Shown: piece after piece, positions 1 through 8,460 of the stretch
Layout: every line of letters begins with the position of its first letter
Numbering within the stretch: position 1 is the first letter of the stretch
Origin: Thermoguttaceae bacterium
GTDB lineage: Bacteria > Planctomycetota > Planctomycetia > Pirellulales > Thermoguttaceae
Reading direction: 5' to 3'
DNA length: 36,581 nt
Assembly: GCA_017447745.1 (NCBI GenBank)
Contig: JAFSMW010000170.1
Location: 1 to 36,581 of the forward strand
Notes under the pieces: generated by a model
What the model saw: the letters and a program-made list of their open reading frames with translations, nothing else
What the model was told of the DNA's origin: nothing
Database searches by the model: none
Made by a program: the position numbers and the translations under genes

Positions 1-222
1 CCCGCGCCATTAGGCGCGGGGGAGAGTGTGGACGGCAAGCGTTTGGGGAGAAGCGTCTGTTTCGTCCCCCAGATAAATCGGGGGGCGACGATTGTTGAAT
101 TGTTTTAATTTCCCACGTCTAAAGACGTGGGGATAAGAACAGAGTAATCAGAAAGCTTCGAAAAGGTTTCAAAACACAAACTCAACGCCGCATGTTATCC
201 AACTTGGTTTAATCATAATCCA
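1..222. other. Intergenic start of window with three short hairpins
   Basis: No gene is visible here. Three hairpin-forming sequences follow each other. Positions 1-20 form a perfect 8-bp stem (CCCGCGCC/GGCGCGGG) with loop ATTA. Positions 66-85 form a C5/G5 stem plus GAT/ATC with one mismatch. Positions 112-131 form a perfect 8-bp stem (CCCACGTC/GACGTGGG) with loop TAAA. They resemble the short hairpins seen elsewhere in the window's intergenic DNA. No T-run follows any of them, so they are not typical intrinsic terminators. No convincing promoter for the next gene was identified. Confidence 0.6.
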
Positions 223-1311
223 ATGTTCAACCTGATTTCCTTTTTCCGAATCCTGCTGTTTTGCCTTGTTCATCGAGGGAAAAAGGCGCTGATCTATTCG
301 CACCCACTGAATTGTGACGGTGGAACGACGGCGCTGCTGCAATTGTGCCGAGCGCTTCGAGGTCAGGGGTTGAGCGTCGTTTCGCTGGTTCGGTTCCACG
401 GTAATAACGAAGCGGCATTTAGGCAGTTGGGGATTCCGGTATTCTGTATGGAGGATTACGGCGCTTTATACCGCGTCTTTCGATATTTGGGCGTTTTTTT
501 TGACTTGACGGTTTGTAACGCGGTGAGTCATTATCAGTTTATTGAATTGCTGGAAAAGCTCAATCGAAAGTACATCTGGTGGATTCACGAATCCGTTCTT
601 CTGGACGAGTGGATGACGCCGGACATGCTCAAAGCGGTTCAGGCGAGCCGTCACATTTACTGCGTCAGTCCGGCGGCGCAGCGGTATATGAACAAGTACA
701 ACCCACAATCGAAAATACTTTCTTTGGCGATTGACGATTTGTACGACCAATACAAGTCCCATTTTCAACATAACGACAAAACCGTTTTTCTCGACGTTGC
801 GATGGTCAAACGTCTTAAAGGCGCGGACGTCCTTGTCGACGCCTTTGCCGCGCTGGCTCCGAAAGAACGGCAGCAGTGCGAAGTGTGGTTTGTCGGGAAA
901 ATTGAGCCGGATTCCGTGCCGATTGTAACAGCAGGCAAAGCGTTTGAGCAGATTCGCTTTTTCGACGCCCTTCCCCATGACAAGACCATGACCATGATGG
1001 CGAAGGCGGACGTCTTGATTCTTCCCTCTCGCGGCGATTCCTTCGGGCTTACAGTTCCGGAGGCGCTGTCGCTGAACAAAACCGTTGTCGTATCGCAGCA
1101 GTCTGGCGTTTCAGAAATGCTGGAAAACGGGAAAGACGCGTATATTTTCGACGTCAACAATCCGAACGAACTGACGGAGATTTTGCGGCGTCTGATAGGG
1201 ATTCAAAATCGCTCCGGTCAGATGAATAATCGTCAGACGTACGAACGTCTGTTTTCCATTCAAACTTTTAACGAAAACGTCGCCCGCGTTTTGGAAGAGG
1301 AGGGAATATGA
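223..1311 (+). CDS. GT4-like (GT-B fold) glycosyltransferase
   Basis: A 362-residue protein with the two-domain look of GT-B glycosyltransferases of family GT4, which transfer a sugar from a nucleotide donor, usually in polysaccharide assembly. The N-terminal half contains a Gly-rich donor-domain start (NCDGGTTALLQLCRAL, about residues 30-45). The C-terminal half contains the family signature DSFGLTVPEAL around residues 272-282, followed by a GVSEMLENGKDAYIF-type segment. The usual E-x7-E pair appears here as Asp272-x7-Glu280, a conservative change. Residues 5-16 are hydrophobic and may give membrane association. Start is ATG 223, without a clear Shine-Dalgarno. The stop overlaps the next start by four bases (ATGA), indicating a translationally coupled pair. 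Substrate cannot be inferred. Confidence 0.85.
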   Translation: MFNLISFFRILLFCLVHRGKKALIYSHPLNCDGGTTALLQLCRALRGQGLSVVSLVRFHGNNEAAFRQLGIPVFCMEDYGALYRVFRYLGVFFDLTVCNAVSHYQFIELLEKLNRKYIWWIHESVLLDEWMTPDMLKAVQASRHIYCVSPAAQRYMNKYNPQSKILSLAIDDLYDQYKSHFQHNDKTVFLDVAMVKRLKGADVLVDAFAALAPKERQQCEVWFVGKIEPDSVPIVTAGKAFEQIRFFDALPHDKTMTMMAKADVLILPSRGDSFGLTVPEALSLNKTVVVSQQSGVSEMLENGKDAYIFDVNNPNELTEILRRLIGIQNRSGQMNNRQTYERLFSIQTFNENVARVLEEEGI

Positions 1312-2324
1312 GCGCTCAATCCCCGCTGACGATTTCGATTGCGATGTGTACGTACAACGGCGCGCGTTTTTTGCTGGAACAGCTGGGCTGTCTGGCGAAG
1401 CAGTCGCGTCTGCCGGACGAGGTTGTAATTTGTGACGACTGCTCATCCGACAATACGGTCGAAATTCTCAACGCCTGGGCAGAAAGCGTCCCGTTTCCCG
1501 TCAAGATTGTTCAGAACGAAAAGAATCTGGGCTACGCTCAAAACTTTGCCAAGGCGATTTCTCTGTGCTCGTCAGACGTTATTTTTCTGTCCGACCAGGA
1601 CGACATCTGGACGACTGACAAGCTGGAAATGATGGCGGTCGTTTTCGACGACCGCCCGGAAGTCGGCGTCGTCTTTTGCGACGGGCTTTGCGTCGATTCC
1701 CAAGGGAATTCTCTTGATCGTCATGCCAGCGACATTGCCAGACCCGGCATGATCTATGGGCGTCCGTATTATCTGTACTGGAAGCCGGTTTGCAAGGGGA
1801 TGCACTTTTTCGGTTGCTGCTGTGCGATTCGGAAAAGCGTCTGGGACAAGATCGCACCGCTGCCGGAATCGTTTACTCACGACTTATGGATTTTCCTGGC
1901 GGCGCAGACGATTTCCGAGATCGTTTATCTTCCCGATACGTTGACGCATTATCGGCTGCACGAAAACAACACGTCTGCTGTTACGCCTGAGACAACAGAC
2001 GATATGACAGGCGAGTATATTCAGACGTTCTATAAAACGGCGACAGGATTGTTCTTTTACAATCACGCCATGGCGGAGGATTTCCAAAACTGGCTGAAAA
2101 AGCAGGAACGCAGCCCACAGACCGCCGCCGCGCTGGCGTTTTTGAAATCGGAAGACCGACATTTTAATAATCGGTCGCGCTGCCAAAAAAACATCTGGCT
2201 ATTCTTCCCACTCTGGATTTGGGAGATCGTTTCCGGCGGGTACTGCCGACGCTTGCAGCCGATTCAATCCATTGCGTACGACTTCCGACAAGGGCTTTGC
2301 TTCTGGTCGAAAGAGAAGTCGTGA
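1308..2324 (+). CDS. GT2-like glycosyltransferase
   Basis: A 338-residue GT-A fold glycosyltransferase of family GT2. The N-terminal domain has the standard order: TISIAMCTYNGARFL (about 8-22), the nucleotide-binding DDCSSDNT (43-50), and the metal/donor-binding SDQDDIW (95-101) that contains the DxD motif. The DQDDIW form is common in rhamnosyl- and O-antigen-type transferases. The C-terminal region is less conserved and contains Trp-rich stretches. The start overlaps the stop of the upstream GT4 gene, and GGAGGG lies 5-10 bases before ATG, so this start is well supported. Together the two genes probably add sugars to a surface polysaccharide or glycan. The acceptor is unknown. Confidence 0.88.
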   Translation: MSAQSPLTISIAMCTYNGARFLLEQLGCLAKQSRLPDEVVICDDCSSDNTVEILNAWAESVPFPVKIVQNEKNLGYAQNFAKAISLCSSDVIFLSDQDDIWTTDKLEMMAVVFDDRPEVGVVFCDGLCVDSQGNSLDRHASDIARPGMIYGRPYYLYWKPVCKGMHFFGCCCAIRKSVWDKIAPLPESFTHDLWIFLAAQTISEIVYLPDTLTHYRLHENNTSAVTPETTDDMTGEYIQTFYKTATGLFFYNHAMAEDFQNWLKKQERSPQTAAALAFLKSEDRHFNNRSRCQKNIWLFFPLWIWEIVSGGYCRRLQPIQSIAYDFRQGLCFWSKEKS

Positions 2325-2345
2325 GATAGTTTCGTCTTCTGACAA

Positions 2346-2395
2346 GCGACGGTAAGCCGTCGCAAGGTTCCGGGGGCTTACGCACCCCGGCTCGC
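2346..2395. terminator. Two hairpins between convergent genes, possible bidirectional terminator
   Basis: Positions 2346-2363 form a perfect 7-bp stem (GCGACGG/CCGTCGC) with loop TAAG. Positions 2370-2390 form a 6-bp stem (CCGGGG/CCCCGG). On the plus strand the second hairpin is followed after a few bases by TTATTTTT. The region separates the plus-strand GT2 gene from the minus-strand GH57 gene, so it may end both transcripts. A near-identical copy of the second hairpin occurs in reverse orientation near 15523-15551, so it is also a dispersed module. Confidence 0.4.
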
Positions 2396-2396
2396 C

Positions 2397-4550
2397 TTAT
2401 TTTTCGCACTTGACGTCCATTTTCATCGTCATGACCCATTTGCCGAAACGGTCGGGGACGACGCGCCAGTTCGGGACGACGCAGACGGACTGATGAACCG
2501 CTTCAAAGCCGCCTTCGGAGTTGCTGACTGTCTGAATGGGCAGCGTCCAGAAGCTCGTCGGCTGATTGATCTGAAGTCCAACGCTCAAGCCCAGCCATTC
2601 GTCTTTCAGACCGAGGAACGTTCTGTCGTCGAGTTCCTGAACCGTTCCCAAATCGTTAATCTTCTTTCCCTTTTTGTCGAAGAAGTAGCGGTCGTCACAC
2701 CCGGCGGGCATGCCAGCGAAGTTGAATTCAACGCCAAAGTGGAGCGGGGCGTCCGTCGGCAGATTTTCCAGCATGTACGCCGCCTCGACGGTTGAAGAAC
2801 CTTCGTTGAGCGAAATCCCTTTGGTGATTTTAATCGTGTGACCACAGGCGATTCCCTGACGCGTCATTTTGACCTGAATCCGCCCGGGGTTGCGGCGAAT
2901 GACCGTTTCCCACGACCCGTTATAGAAGTTGCCCTGGAGGACGTCGCGCATGTCGACGAACTTCTGCAAGTCCGTTTCCGGCGCGAAAAAGAGGTCAATG
3001 AAACTCTTGCGCTGGTAGACGTCGTACTGCAGCCGCTTTTCCAGTCCTTCCTGTTTGAAGACGATGCGGTCGTGGATGCTGGCGCAGTCGTCCTCGTTGG
3101 AATGGACGCCGGCGGCAACCTTTTTGTGGTACGCTTCCGGACGCCGGGTCAGGGTCGCCAGCAGGTTGTGACAAATTTCCCGGATGTCGAGTTCGTAAAC
3201 GCGCCCGCCGTTGTCCGGTTCGATAAACAGCGCGAGCTTGTCGTTGGTCAGGCAGACTTCCGACTGCCCGTCGAGATTGTAGTCCGCGCAAATCGCTTCG
3301 ACAGTCGGCTTGGACGTTTCAATTTCATTGAGCAGGTTTTCCGCCTTGATAAGAGCGGCGTAGACAGCGTTTCTCAAGTGGGGCAGATAGCAGCCGCCGA
3401 ACGCGCCGTGCCAGTAACTGCAGTTGCACTGACCGCGGTAGAGTTCCTTTTCCGCCTCAGAGAATAACTCTTGCGCCCGGGGCGACTTCTGAATCAAATC
3501 GCTGTAACGATAACGAATGTGATCCAGATGAGCGCTGACCTGCATCATGCGGGAATACATCTCGTTCGTTTCCGGATACTTGATTTTGTAGTTTCGCCAG
3601 AACCCGCCTTTGATAAACTCGTTGAGCTTGTCTTGCTGCTCTTGCGTGAGTGCTTTCGCCGCGGTTTTGACTTCCTCCAAGTCCCACTGACGTTCCGGCG
3701 GCAAAACCCATTCCGTCATTTCTCGATAAGAGCAGTCCGGCAGATAAATCTTCCCGACGGGTCGGACTTCGTCAACGCAGGCGGAAAGCGTTGTCAAATC
3801 GAGCCAGTCGGCGTTGGCGAGAATCGTCTGGAAGAAACTGTCCAGCCAGCCTTCGTCGTAGACGTGTTTTTTCGTGTCAGGCCACGTGCCGAACTTCTCC
3901 CCGTCGTCGCCGAAAACGACGATGCCGTTGGGATTGCTCTGGAAAATGCGGCGGCAGTATTCGATTGTGTCTTGCGGCTTGTGGAACGGGATGAAGTATC
4001 GAAGCGGTTCCGAGCCGGGGAAAATGGTCATCAGGTTCCCGTCGTCTTCGGACAGGTACCGACCGTACAGTTGGGATTCCAGCAACCCCGCCTTTTTGAA
4101 ATGGAAATCGTCGACAATCGTGTACTCAATTCCCGCCTCGGTTAAATCTCTGATATAGGACTGCTCCCAGACGCGTTCCGGCGTCCACATGCCGCGAACC
4201 CGAGTGTTGAGCCGGGATTCCAGATGGCGCGTGTAACGGCGAATCTGCCCGATGCGGTCCCGGCTGGGAAGCATCGCCAGAATCGGCTCGTAGTACGGAC
4301 CGCCGAGAATTTCGATTCGACCGCTTGACGCCAGTTCTGCCAGCGAGTCGACGTATTCCGGATGATGTTCTTCCAGCCAATCCATGAGCGACCCGCTGGT
4401 ATGGAGCGCGATTTTCAGAGAATCGTATTTCTTAAACAGATCCAGAAACGGCAAGTAGCTGTCCTGATACGCCTGCTCTATCGAGCCGTCGAAGTTGCCA
4501 ATAGGTTGATGGTTATGAAGAGCAAGTACAAGTCTGAGACGGTTTGTCAT
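2397..4550 (-). CDS. GH57 family 4-alpha-glucanotransferase/alpha-amylase
   Basis: A 717-residue enzyme of glycoside hydrolase family 57, which cleaves or transfers alpha-1,4-glucan chains with retention. The conserved regions appear in order: HNHQP (12-16), GGPYYEP (83-89), WTPERVWE with the expected nucleophile Glu125, and DDGEKFG with the expected acid Asp215/216. A fifth region WHGAFGGCYLPHLR follows later. These positions nearly match those I recall for the Thermococcus litoralis 4-alpha-glucanotransferase (Glu123, Asp214). The C-terminal 300 residues fit the beta-sandwich (DUF1925/DUF1926) domains of that subfamily. There is no signal peptide, so it is probably cytoplasmic and acts on glycogen or maltodextrin. 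It is transcribed alone, away from the PEP-CTERM gene. Amylase versus transferase activity cannot be settled from sequence. Confidence 0.9.
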   Translation of the reverse strand: MTNRLRLVLALHNHQPIGNFDGSIEQAYQDSYLPFLDLFKKYDSLKIALHTSGSLMDWLEEHHPEYVDSLAELASSGRIEILGGPYYEPILAMLPSRDRIGQIRRYTRHLESRLNTRVRGMWTPERVWEQSYIRDLTEAGIEYTIVDDFHFKKAGLLESQLYGRYLSEDDGNLMTIFPGSEPLRYFIPFHKPQDTIEYCRRIFQSNPNGIVVFGDDGEKFGTWPDTKKHVYDEGWLDSFFQTILANADWLDLTTLSACVDEVRPVGKIYLPDCSYREMTEWVLPPERQWDLEEVKTAAKALTQEQQDKLNEFIKGGFWRNYKIKYPETNEMYSRMMQVSAHLDHIRYRYSDLIQKSPRAQELFSEAEKELYRGQCNCSYWHGAFGGCYLPHLRNAVYAALIKAENLLNEIETSKPTVEAICADYNLDGQSEVCLTNDKLALFIEPDNGGRVYELDIREICHNLLATLTRRPEAYHKKVAAGVHSNEDDCASIHDRIVFKQEGLEKRLQYDVYQRKSFIDLFFAPETDLQKFVDMRDVLQGNFYNGSWETVIRRNPGRIQVKMTRQGIACGHTIKITKGISLNEGSSTVEAAYMLENLPTDAPLHFGVEFNFAGMPAGCDDRYFFDKKGKKINDLGTVQELDDRTFLGLKDEWLGLSVGLQINQPTSFWTLPIQTVSNSEGGFEAVHQSVCVVPNWRVVPDRFGKWVMTMKMDVKCEK

Positions 4551-4598
4551 AGGGATATAGCGCGAGCGTCCAGCCCGCTGAATAAAGTGTGGTTCAAA

Positions 4599-4624
4599 GC
4601 TTTAACGATTCCATTTGTTAAAGC
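4599..4624 (-). promoter_or_regulatory. Leader hairpin of the GH57 transcript
   Basis: A perfect 8-bp inverted repeat, GCTTTAAC and GTTAAAGC, separated by 10 bases. It lies between the predicted minus-strand promoter (4655-4682) and the GH57 start codon, so it would be in the 5' leader. It could be an RNA stem-loop or a palindromic protein-binding site. Its role is unknown. Confidence 0.4.
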
Positions 4625-4654
4625 GGTCGTCCCTGCGTGTAAGACGATTTCATT

Positions 4655-4682
4655 ATTATATAATTATTATCTTTTTTGTCCA
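4655..4682 (-). promoter_or_regulatory. Predicted promoter of the GH57 gene
   Basis: On the minus strand a TGGACA -35 box (4682-4677) is followed by 16 bases and a perfect TATAAT -10 box (4660-4655). Transcription would start near 4648 and leave a leader of roughly 100 bases. Confidence 0.5.
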
Positions 4683-4890
4683 GCCCTCGCAGAGAGATAA
4701 GCAGAAAAAACGCCATAAAAGCAACAATTTATCGATCAGGTAAAATGGGAAATATACAAGGGCTTTATTATTCGTCATTAGAGAACGACGTCGCGCTGAG
4801 AGTTTATAAAATTCGACGTTTATCAAGATTCTCCATTTTGTCTAAGACTAAGCTTTTTTGATAAAAAAGAAAAAAATAGTCTCTCAATCC

Positions 4891-4918
4891 TTGCAGAATC
4901 AAAAAACTTGTGTATACT
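4891..4918 (+). promoter_or_regulatory. Predicted promoter of the PEP-CTERM gene
   Basis: TTGCAG (4891-4896), 16 bases, then TATACT (4913-4918). A second TATAAT lies at 4920-4925. The same TTGCA-N16-TATACT layout is found before the efpL gene. Confidence 0.45.
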
Positions 4919-5023
4919 ATATAATAACGTACATATAATCGGTTTTATAATGAGTCAATGCGTTCAGACTCAACAATCGATTAGGGATTGTTACTTAATA
5001 TTCCTGTTTGGGGAGAAAAAAAT

Positions 5024-8000
5024 ATGTTCAAATTTCAAAACAGCGCGGTTTCCCGCCCTTTGACTGGCGGTCTGCTGGGCGTTTTCGCGATCGGTCTGCT
5101 TTGCGGTTCTATTGCCAAAGCAGACCTCAACGAAGGCTTTATCCACGGCTACTGGTTTGACAACAGTTTTTCCGATGTTATGGGAACGGCGTCAGGAACG
5201 GCTTGCAACAATATTTCTATCACAGAAAACGGTTTTATTGGACAGGCTGTTTCATGCGATAGCGCAACCAAGACCTATCTCCGACTTGAAGATTCTCACA
5301 ATACCGCCTTTGGCATTGAAGCCGGCAAGAACGGCAAAATAACCCTTCTTTGTTGGTTCAACCCCGCAATAGATTCATCAGGCGATCGCGTCCTAATCTC
5401 AAATTCAAACTGGAAAAGCGGTAAAAATGCCGGCGTAGTTTTAAACTCCCAGTACAAAGGCGGTCCGTATTATAATATTGGCGACGGGTCTGACAGAATT
5501 GACATCAATGGCAATATCCCTGTTGTTACAGGTGAGTGGCAGTTTGTTGCGGCGACAACAGATCTGACAACAAACGAAGCGTATTTGTATTACGGAACTA
5601 CAGATGGAACTCTCCAACAAGTTGGCTCCACTAATACAAGTAGTATTGATTCTCTTTTAAGTACTTATAAATGGTACATTGGCGTTGACTATAACGGCTA
5701 TTACTACAGTGGTCTGATAGATGAAATGGGCGTTTGGAATCGGGCGCTGTCGTTTGACGAGATCAACCAGATTTATACGGCGCAGCAGAATGGAACGTCG
5801 CTGGGAAATCAGCTGGCCTTGGCGTCGTCTGCTGCGACCGCTCAGGCGGGCGCGTATACGGACGCCGCAACGTGGGCGGGCGGAATCGTTCCCAAAGCGG
5901 ACGCCAACGTTACAATCAATTCTGCTGTTACATCAGACGGGAGAACGTTCAACGGCGAAGCGGTTATCGGGGAAGACGGCTCTTTAAGCGCCGCAGGCTG
6001 CGTCTTTGTCGGACACAGCTATGGAACTGACGCAAAGCTGACAATCAACGGCGGCGACAACGCGTTCACCGGAAACAGTACAAACGGATTCTCAAGCTCT
6101 TTGATTATCGGATTCCAGGGCGGAAACGGCGAGTTCGTCCTCAACGACGGTACCGTTACAACTTCCGGATATACGTATGTCAGCTACAACGCAGGCGGAG
6201 AAGCGAAGTTCACTCAAAATGGCGGAACGTACAACGCCGGCAATAATATCGCCGTCGCTTACAATGCCAATGAAGTTGCAACTATGCTGATTACCGGCGG
6301 GGAAATGAACGTGAACGGTTCTATCCGTATTGGCATTGGCGCGAATTCTACCGGACAAGTAACCGTTTCCGGCGGAAACGTTACAGCAAAAGTCTTGCAG
6401 ATTGGACGCGCCAGCGCAGGCGATTCCGCAAAAATGACGATTACCGGCGGCGTTGTGGAGGTTACTGACGCCATCTACGGTTCCAGCAGTAAAGCGTCAG
6501 GAAATCTTTACATTTCCGGAACGGGTCAGCTTGTGCTGAACTCCTCAAACACCGGCAACGCCATTCGTGAATTGACGTCGTTCAAAATTGAAGGCTCCGG
6601 AGCGGACGGAACTGGCGCGCTTTTATTCAAGAAAAGCTTAAAGAGCGCAGCAGCTATTACGCTTACCAACAACGCAACGATTGGCATTGAACCCGGCGCT
6701 ACGTTTACTCAAACCGCAGCCATTGCTGAAACCCAATCGAGCTCCTTGACCGTTACCGGCGGCGGAACGCTGGCTCTGACCAACGGCGGCGGCAGCTTTA
6801 CCGGAAACGTTTATCTTAACGATGGGATAATCAAAATGTCGGGCAAAGGTTCCAGCAGCAACACTCCGATTGGAAAATTATTGGCTTCTCGATACGTTTA
6901 CGTCAACAGCGGTACAGAACTGGTATTTGCCAATCAGGACGTTTTAGCCAACGCTCACAGTTACGCCCCGATTAACTTTGTCGTAGACGGGGGCAAGATT
7001 TCCAACGAAGGCGCTAACTACAACTTCCTTCAGAATACGACGCTCAAAAACGGCGGTCAGCTGTACGCTTCCGATGGAAATGCAACGTGGAAAGCGTTCA
7101 AGCTGTTAAACGTTACCGTTGCCCGAAATGACGACGGCGCCGCCGGCGCGCCCGTTCTTTTCAGCTCGGCTCCGAACAACCCCAACGCCACAATCGCTTT
7201 TGGCGATATCAGCGACATCGTAGAAGCGGGAACATCTGTTGCAACCATTAACGTCGCTGAAATTACCAGCGCTGACGCGTTGGTAAACGACAACGTTTCT
7301 GATCTTGTCATTTCTGCTGTAATTGAAGATCCCGTCTATAAAACCGACGGAGGTCTTAAAAATGCGGGAGAAATAAAAAAGACCGGCGCGGGAACGATGG
7401 AGTTTACCGCTTCCAATACGTATACCGGCAAGACGTCTGTTACAGAGGGAACGCTCAGACTTACTGACGACGCCGTTGCTGCTCACGGTCCGATTGTCGT
7501 TGGAGACGACGGAACGCTGGAACTCAATGTTTCTGACGGACAGACGAAAAAGACGACGGTCGACGCCGATAACAAGATTACAAGTTCAGGTCAAATGGTT
7601 AAAACCGGCGCTGGTACGCTCCAGATTGATACGGCAGCGGCGGGACAGGTTAACGCTTCCAGCTTTGTCGTTTCGTCCGGACGTTTGGATATGAAAGAGT
7701 ACTTCACCGGCGCTATGGAAGTTGAATCCGGCGCAACGCTGTCCCCCGGCAACTCAGTTGGAACGCTGACTATTGACGGCTCGTACAATCAGGATCCAAA
7801 CGGAACTCTGCTGCTGGAAGTCGGAAAAGACGAATTGGGCGACATTGTTATCGACCAGCTGATTGTCAACGGGAACGCCGCGTTCGAGTCCGGGTCAATT
7901 ATCAACATTAGCCTGGATCCGTCCAGTTCGCTCGTTGGCGGCGACACGTTCTCTGACGTTACAGTACTTACGGCAGATAACGCCGCTAATATTTTCGACG

Positions 8001-8176
8001 ACGTTGTCAGCGCTCTGCAATCCTATTACTTCACAGATTTGACGCCAACGCTTTTGGGAAACCAGATTCTACTTTCTGGACGTCTTGACGCCAACGCCGT
8101 TCCGGAACCGTCGACGTGGGCGTTGCTGGCGCTCGGCGTTGCAGGTTTAATGTACTGGCGGAAGCGAAAGAATTAG
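5024..8176 (+). CDS. PEP-CTERM sorted secreted protein with LamG-like domain and beta-solenoid repeats
   Basis: A 1050-residue exported protein. The start is taken as ATG 5024 because GGGGAG lies 8 bases upstream and the signal peptide (ending near SIAKAD, residues 29-34) begins there; an in-frame TTG at 4988 has no such support. Residues about 40-265 form a concanavalin/LamG-like domain (WQFVAATTD, GLIDEMGVWNRALS). The next 700 residues are Gly/Asn/Thr-rich repeats of the autotransporter-associated beta-strand type, for example GAGTMEFTASNTYTGKTSV and VKTGAGTLQID, which predict a long beta-solenoid. The C-terminus has a PEP-CTERM anchor: VPEPSTWALL, a short hydrophobic helix, then WRKRKN. 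Such tails are known to be recognised by an exosortase; none is in this window. Probable surface or matrix protein, possibly glycan-binding. It is followed by a 7-bp array and a strong terminator, so it is monocistronic. Confidence 0.88.
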   Translation: MFKFQNSAVSRPLTGGLLGVFAIGLLCGSIAKADLNEGFIHGYWFDNSFSDVMGTASGTACNNISITENGFIGQAVSCDSATKTYLRLEDSHNTAFGIEAGKNGKITLLCWFNPAIDSSGDRVLISNSNWKSGKNAGVVLNSQYKGGPYYNIGDGSDRIDINGNIPVVTGEWQFVAATTDLTTNEAYLYYGTTDGTLQQVGSTNTSSIDSLLSTYKWYIGVDYNGYYYSGLIDEMGVWNRALSFDEINQIYTAQQNGTSLGNQLALASSAATAQAGAYTDAATWAGGIVPKADANVTINSAVTSDGRTFNGEAVIGEDGSLSAAGCVFVGHSYGTDAKLTINGGDNAFTGNSTNGFSSSLIIGFQGGNGEFVLNDGTVTTSGYTYVSYNAGGEAKFTQNGGTYNAGNNIAVAYNANEVATMLITGGEMNVNGSIRIGIGANSTGQVTVSGGNVTAKVLQIGRASAGDSAKMTITGGVVEVTDAIYGSSSKASGNLYISGTGQLVLNSSNTGNAIRELTSFKIEGSGADGTGALLFKKSLKSAAAITLTNNATIGIEPGATFTQTAAIAETQSSSLTVTGGGTLALTNGGGSFTGNVYLNDGIIKMSGKGSSSNTPIGKLLASRYVYVNSGTELVFANQDVLANAHSYAPINFVVDGGKISNEGANYNFLQNTTLKNGGQLYASDGNATWKAFKLLNVTVARNDDGAAGAPVLFSSAPNNPNATIAFGDISDIVEAGTSVATINVAEITSADALVNDNVSDLVISAVIEDPVYKTDGGLKNAGEIKKTGAGTMEFTASNTYTGKTSVTEGTLRLTDDAVAAHGPIVVGDDGTLELNVSDGQTKKTTVDADNKITSSGQMVKTGAGTLQIDTAAAGQVNASSFVVSSGRLDMKEYFTGAMEVESGATLSPGNSVGTLTIDGSYNQDPNGTLLLEVGKDELGDIVIDQLIVNGNAAFESGSIINISLDPSSSLVGGDTFSDVTVLTADNAANIFDDVVSALQSYYFTDLTPTLLGNQILLSGRLDANAVPEPSTWALLALGVAGLMYWRKRKN

Positions 8177-8204
8177 TAATTAGTAACGATTAATTAGTAA
8201 TTAC
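8172..8204 (+). repeat. 7-bp array (ATTAGTA) overlapping the PEP-CTERM stop codon
   Basis: Tandem ATTAGTA units, partly degenerate. The gene's TAG stop (8174-8176) is part of the first unit, and further TAG/TAA triplets follow every seven bases. Confidence 0.75.
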
Positions 8205-8251
8205 GCAAAGCTTAGACAAGCATGGACGCGTTAGTCCTGGAAAAAACAGAT

Positions 8252-8283
8252 CGGCAGGCGTTACGTCTGCCGAAATTTTTTTA
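8252..8283 (+). terminator. Intrinsic terminator of the PEP-CTERM gene
   Basis: A 9-bp stem (CGGCAGGCG/CGTCTGCCG, one G-U pair) with loop TTA, then AAA and an uninterrupted run of T. This is a textbook rho-independent terminator about 75 bases after the stop codon. Confidence 0.8.
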
Positions 8284-8305
8284 GCCGCAAAGAATAAATC
8301 GGTGT

Positions 8306-8336
8306 AAATCCGTTTAATCCGCCAAATCCGTGAACG
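8306..8336 (+). repeat. 9-bp tandem motif (AAATCCGTT type)
   Basis: Three degenerate 9-bp units: AAATCCGTT, TAATCCGCC and AAATCCGTG. Similar tracts occur near 9565 (reverse orientation), 16606 and 20210. It lies directly before a copy of the dispersed element. Confidence 0.6.
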
Positions 8337-8353
8337 GATTGAGCTATGAAGAC

Positions 8354-8423
8354 GCAAGCGACCAACGGGAGCGGTTATAACGCGTCTCGCGCGGCATCGC
8401 TGATTGGGAGCGGCGCCTCGCCG
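8354..8423 (+). repeat. Dispersed element (AAGCGACCAACGGGAGCG family), copy 1
   Basis: Begins GCAAGCGACCAACGGGAGCG and ends GGGAGCGGCGCCTCGCCG. Other copies are at 9601-9686 (inverted), 16531-16601, 21351-21416 (inside a gene), 23504-23573 and 24975-25069. The centre is GC-rich and self-complementary. Confidence 0.75.
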
Positions 8424-8460
8424 ATTGACAAAAACTCTTTCCTCGGTATAATCGTCTGGC

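Larger units (their letters stand above)
4551..5023. other. AT-rich divergent promoter region between GH57 and PEP-CTERM genes
   Basis: This is unusually AT-rich DNA between two divergent genes. It holds a minus-strand promoter and leader hairpin for the GH57 gene and a plus-strand promoter for the PEP-CTERM gene, listed separately. A 61-codon open frame at 4676-4861 was considered and not accepted. No repeat modules of the kinds seen in other intergenic regions are present, which sets this gap apart. Confidence 0.5.

Noticed and set aside
4676..4861. 61-codon plus-strand frame starting with TTG
   Set aside because: It starts inside the predicted GH57 promoter, has no ribosome site and shows no domain; an internal ATG at 4744 is not better supported.
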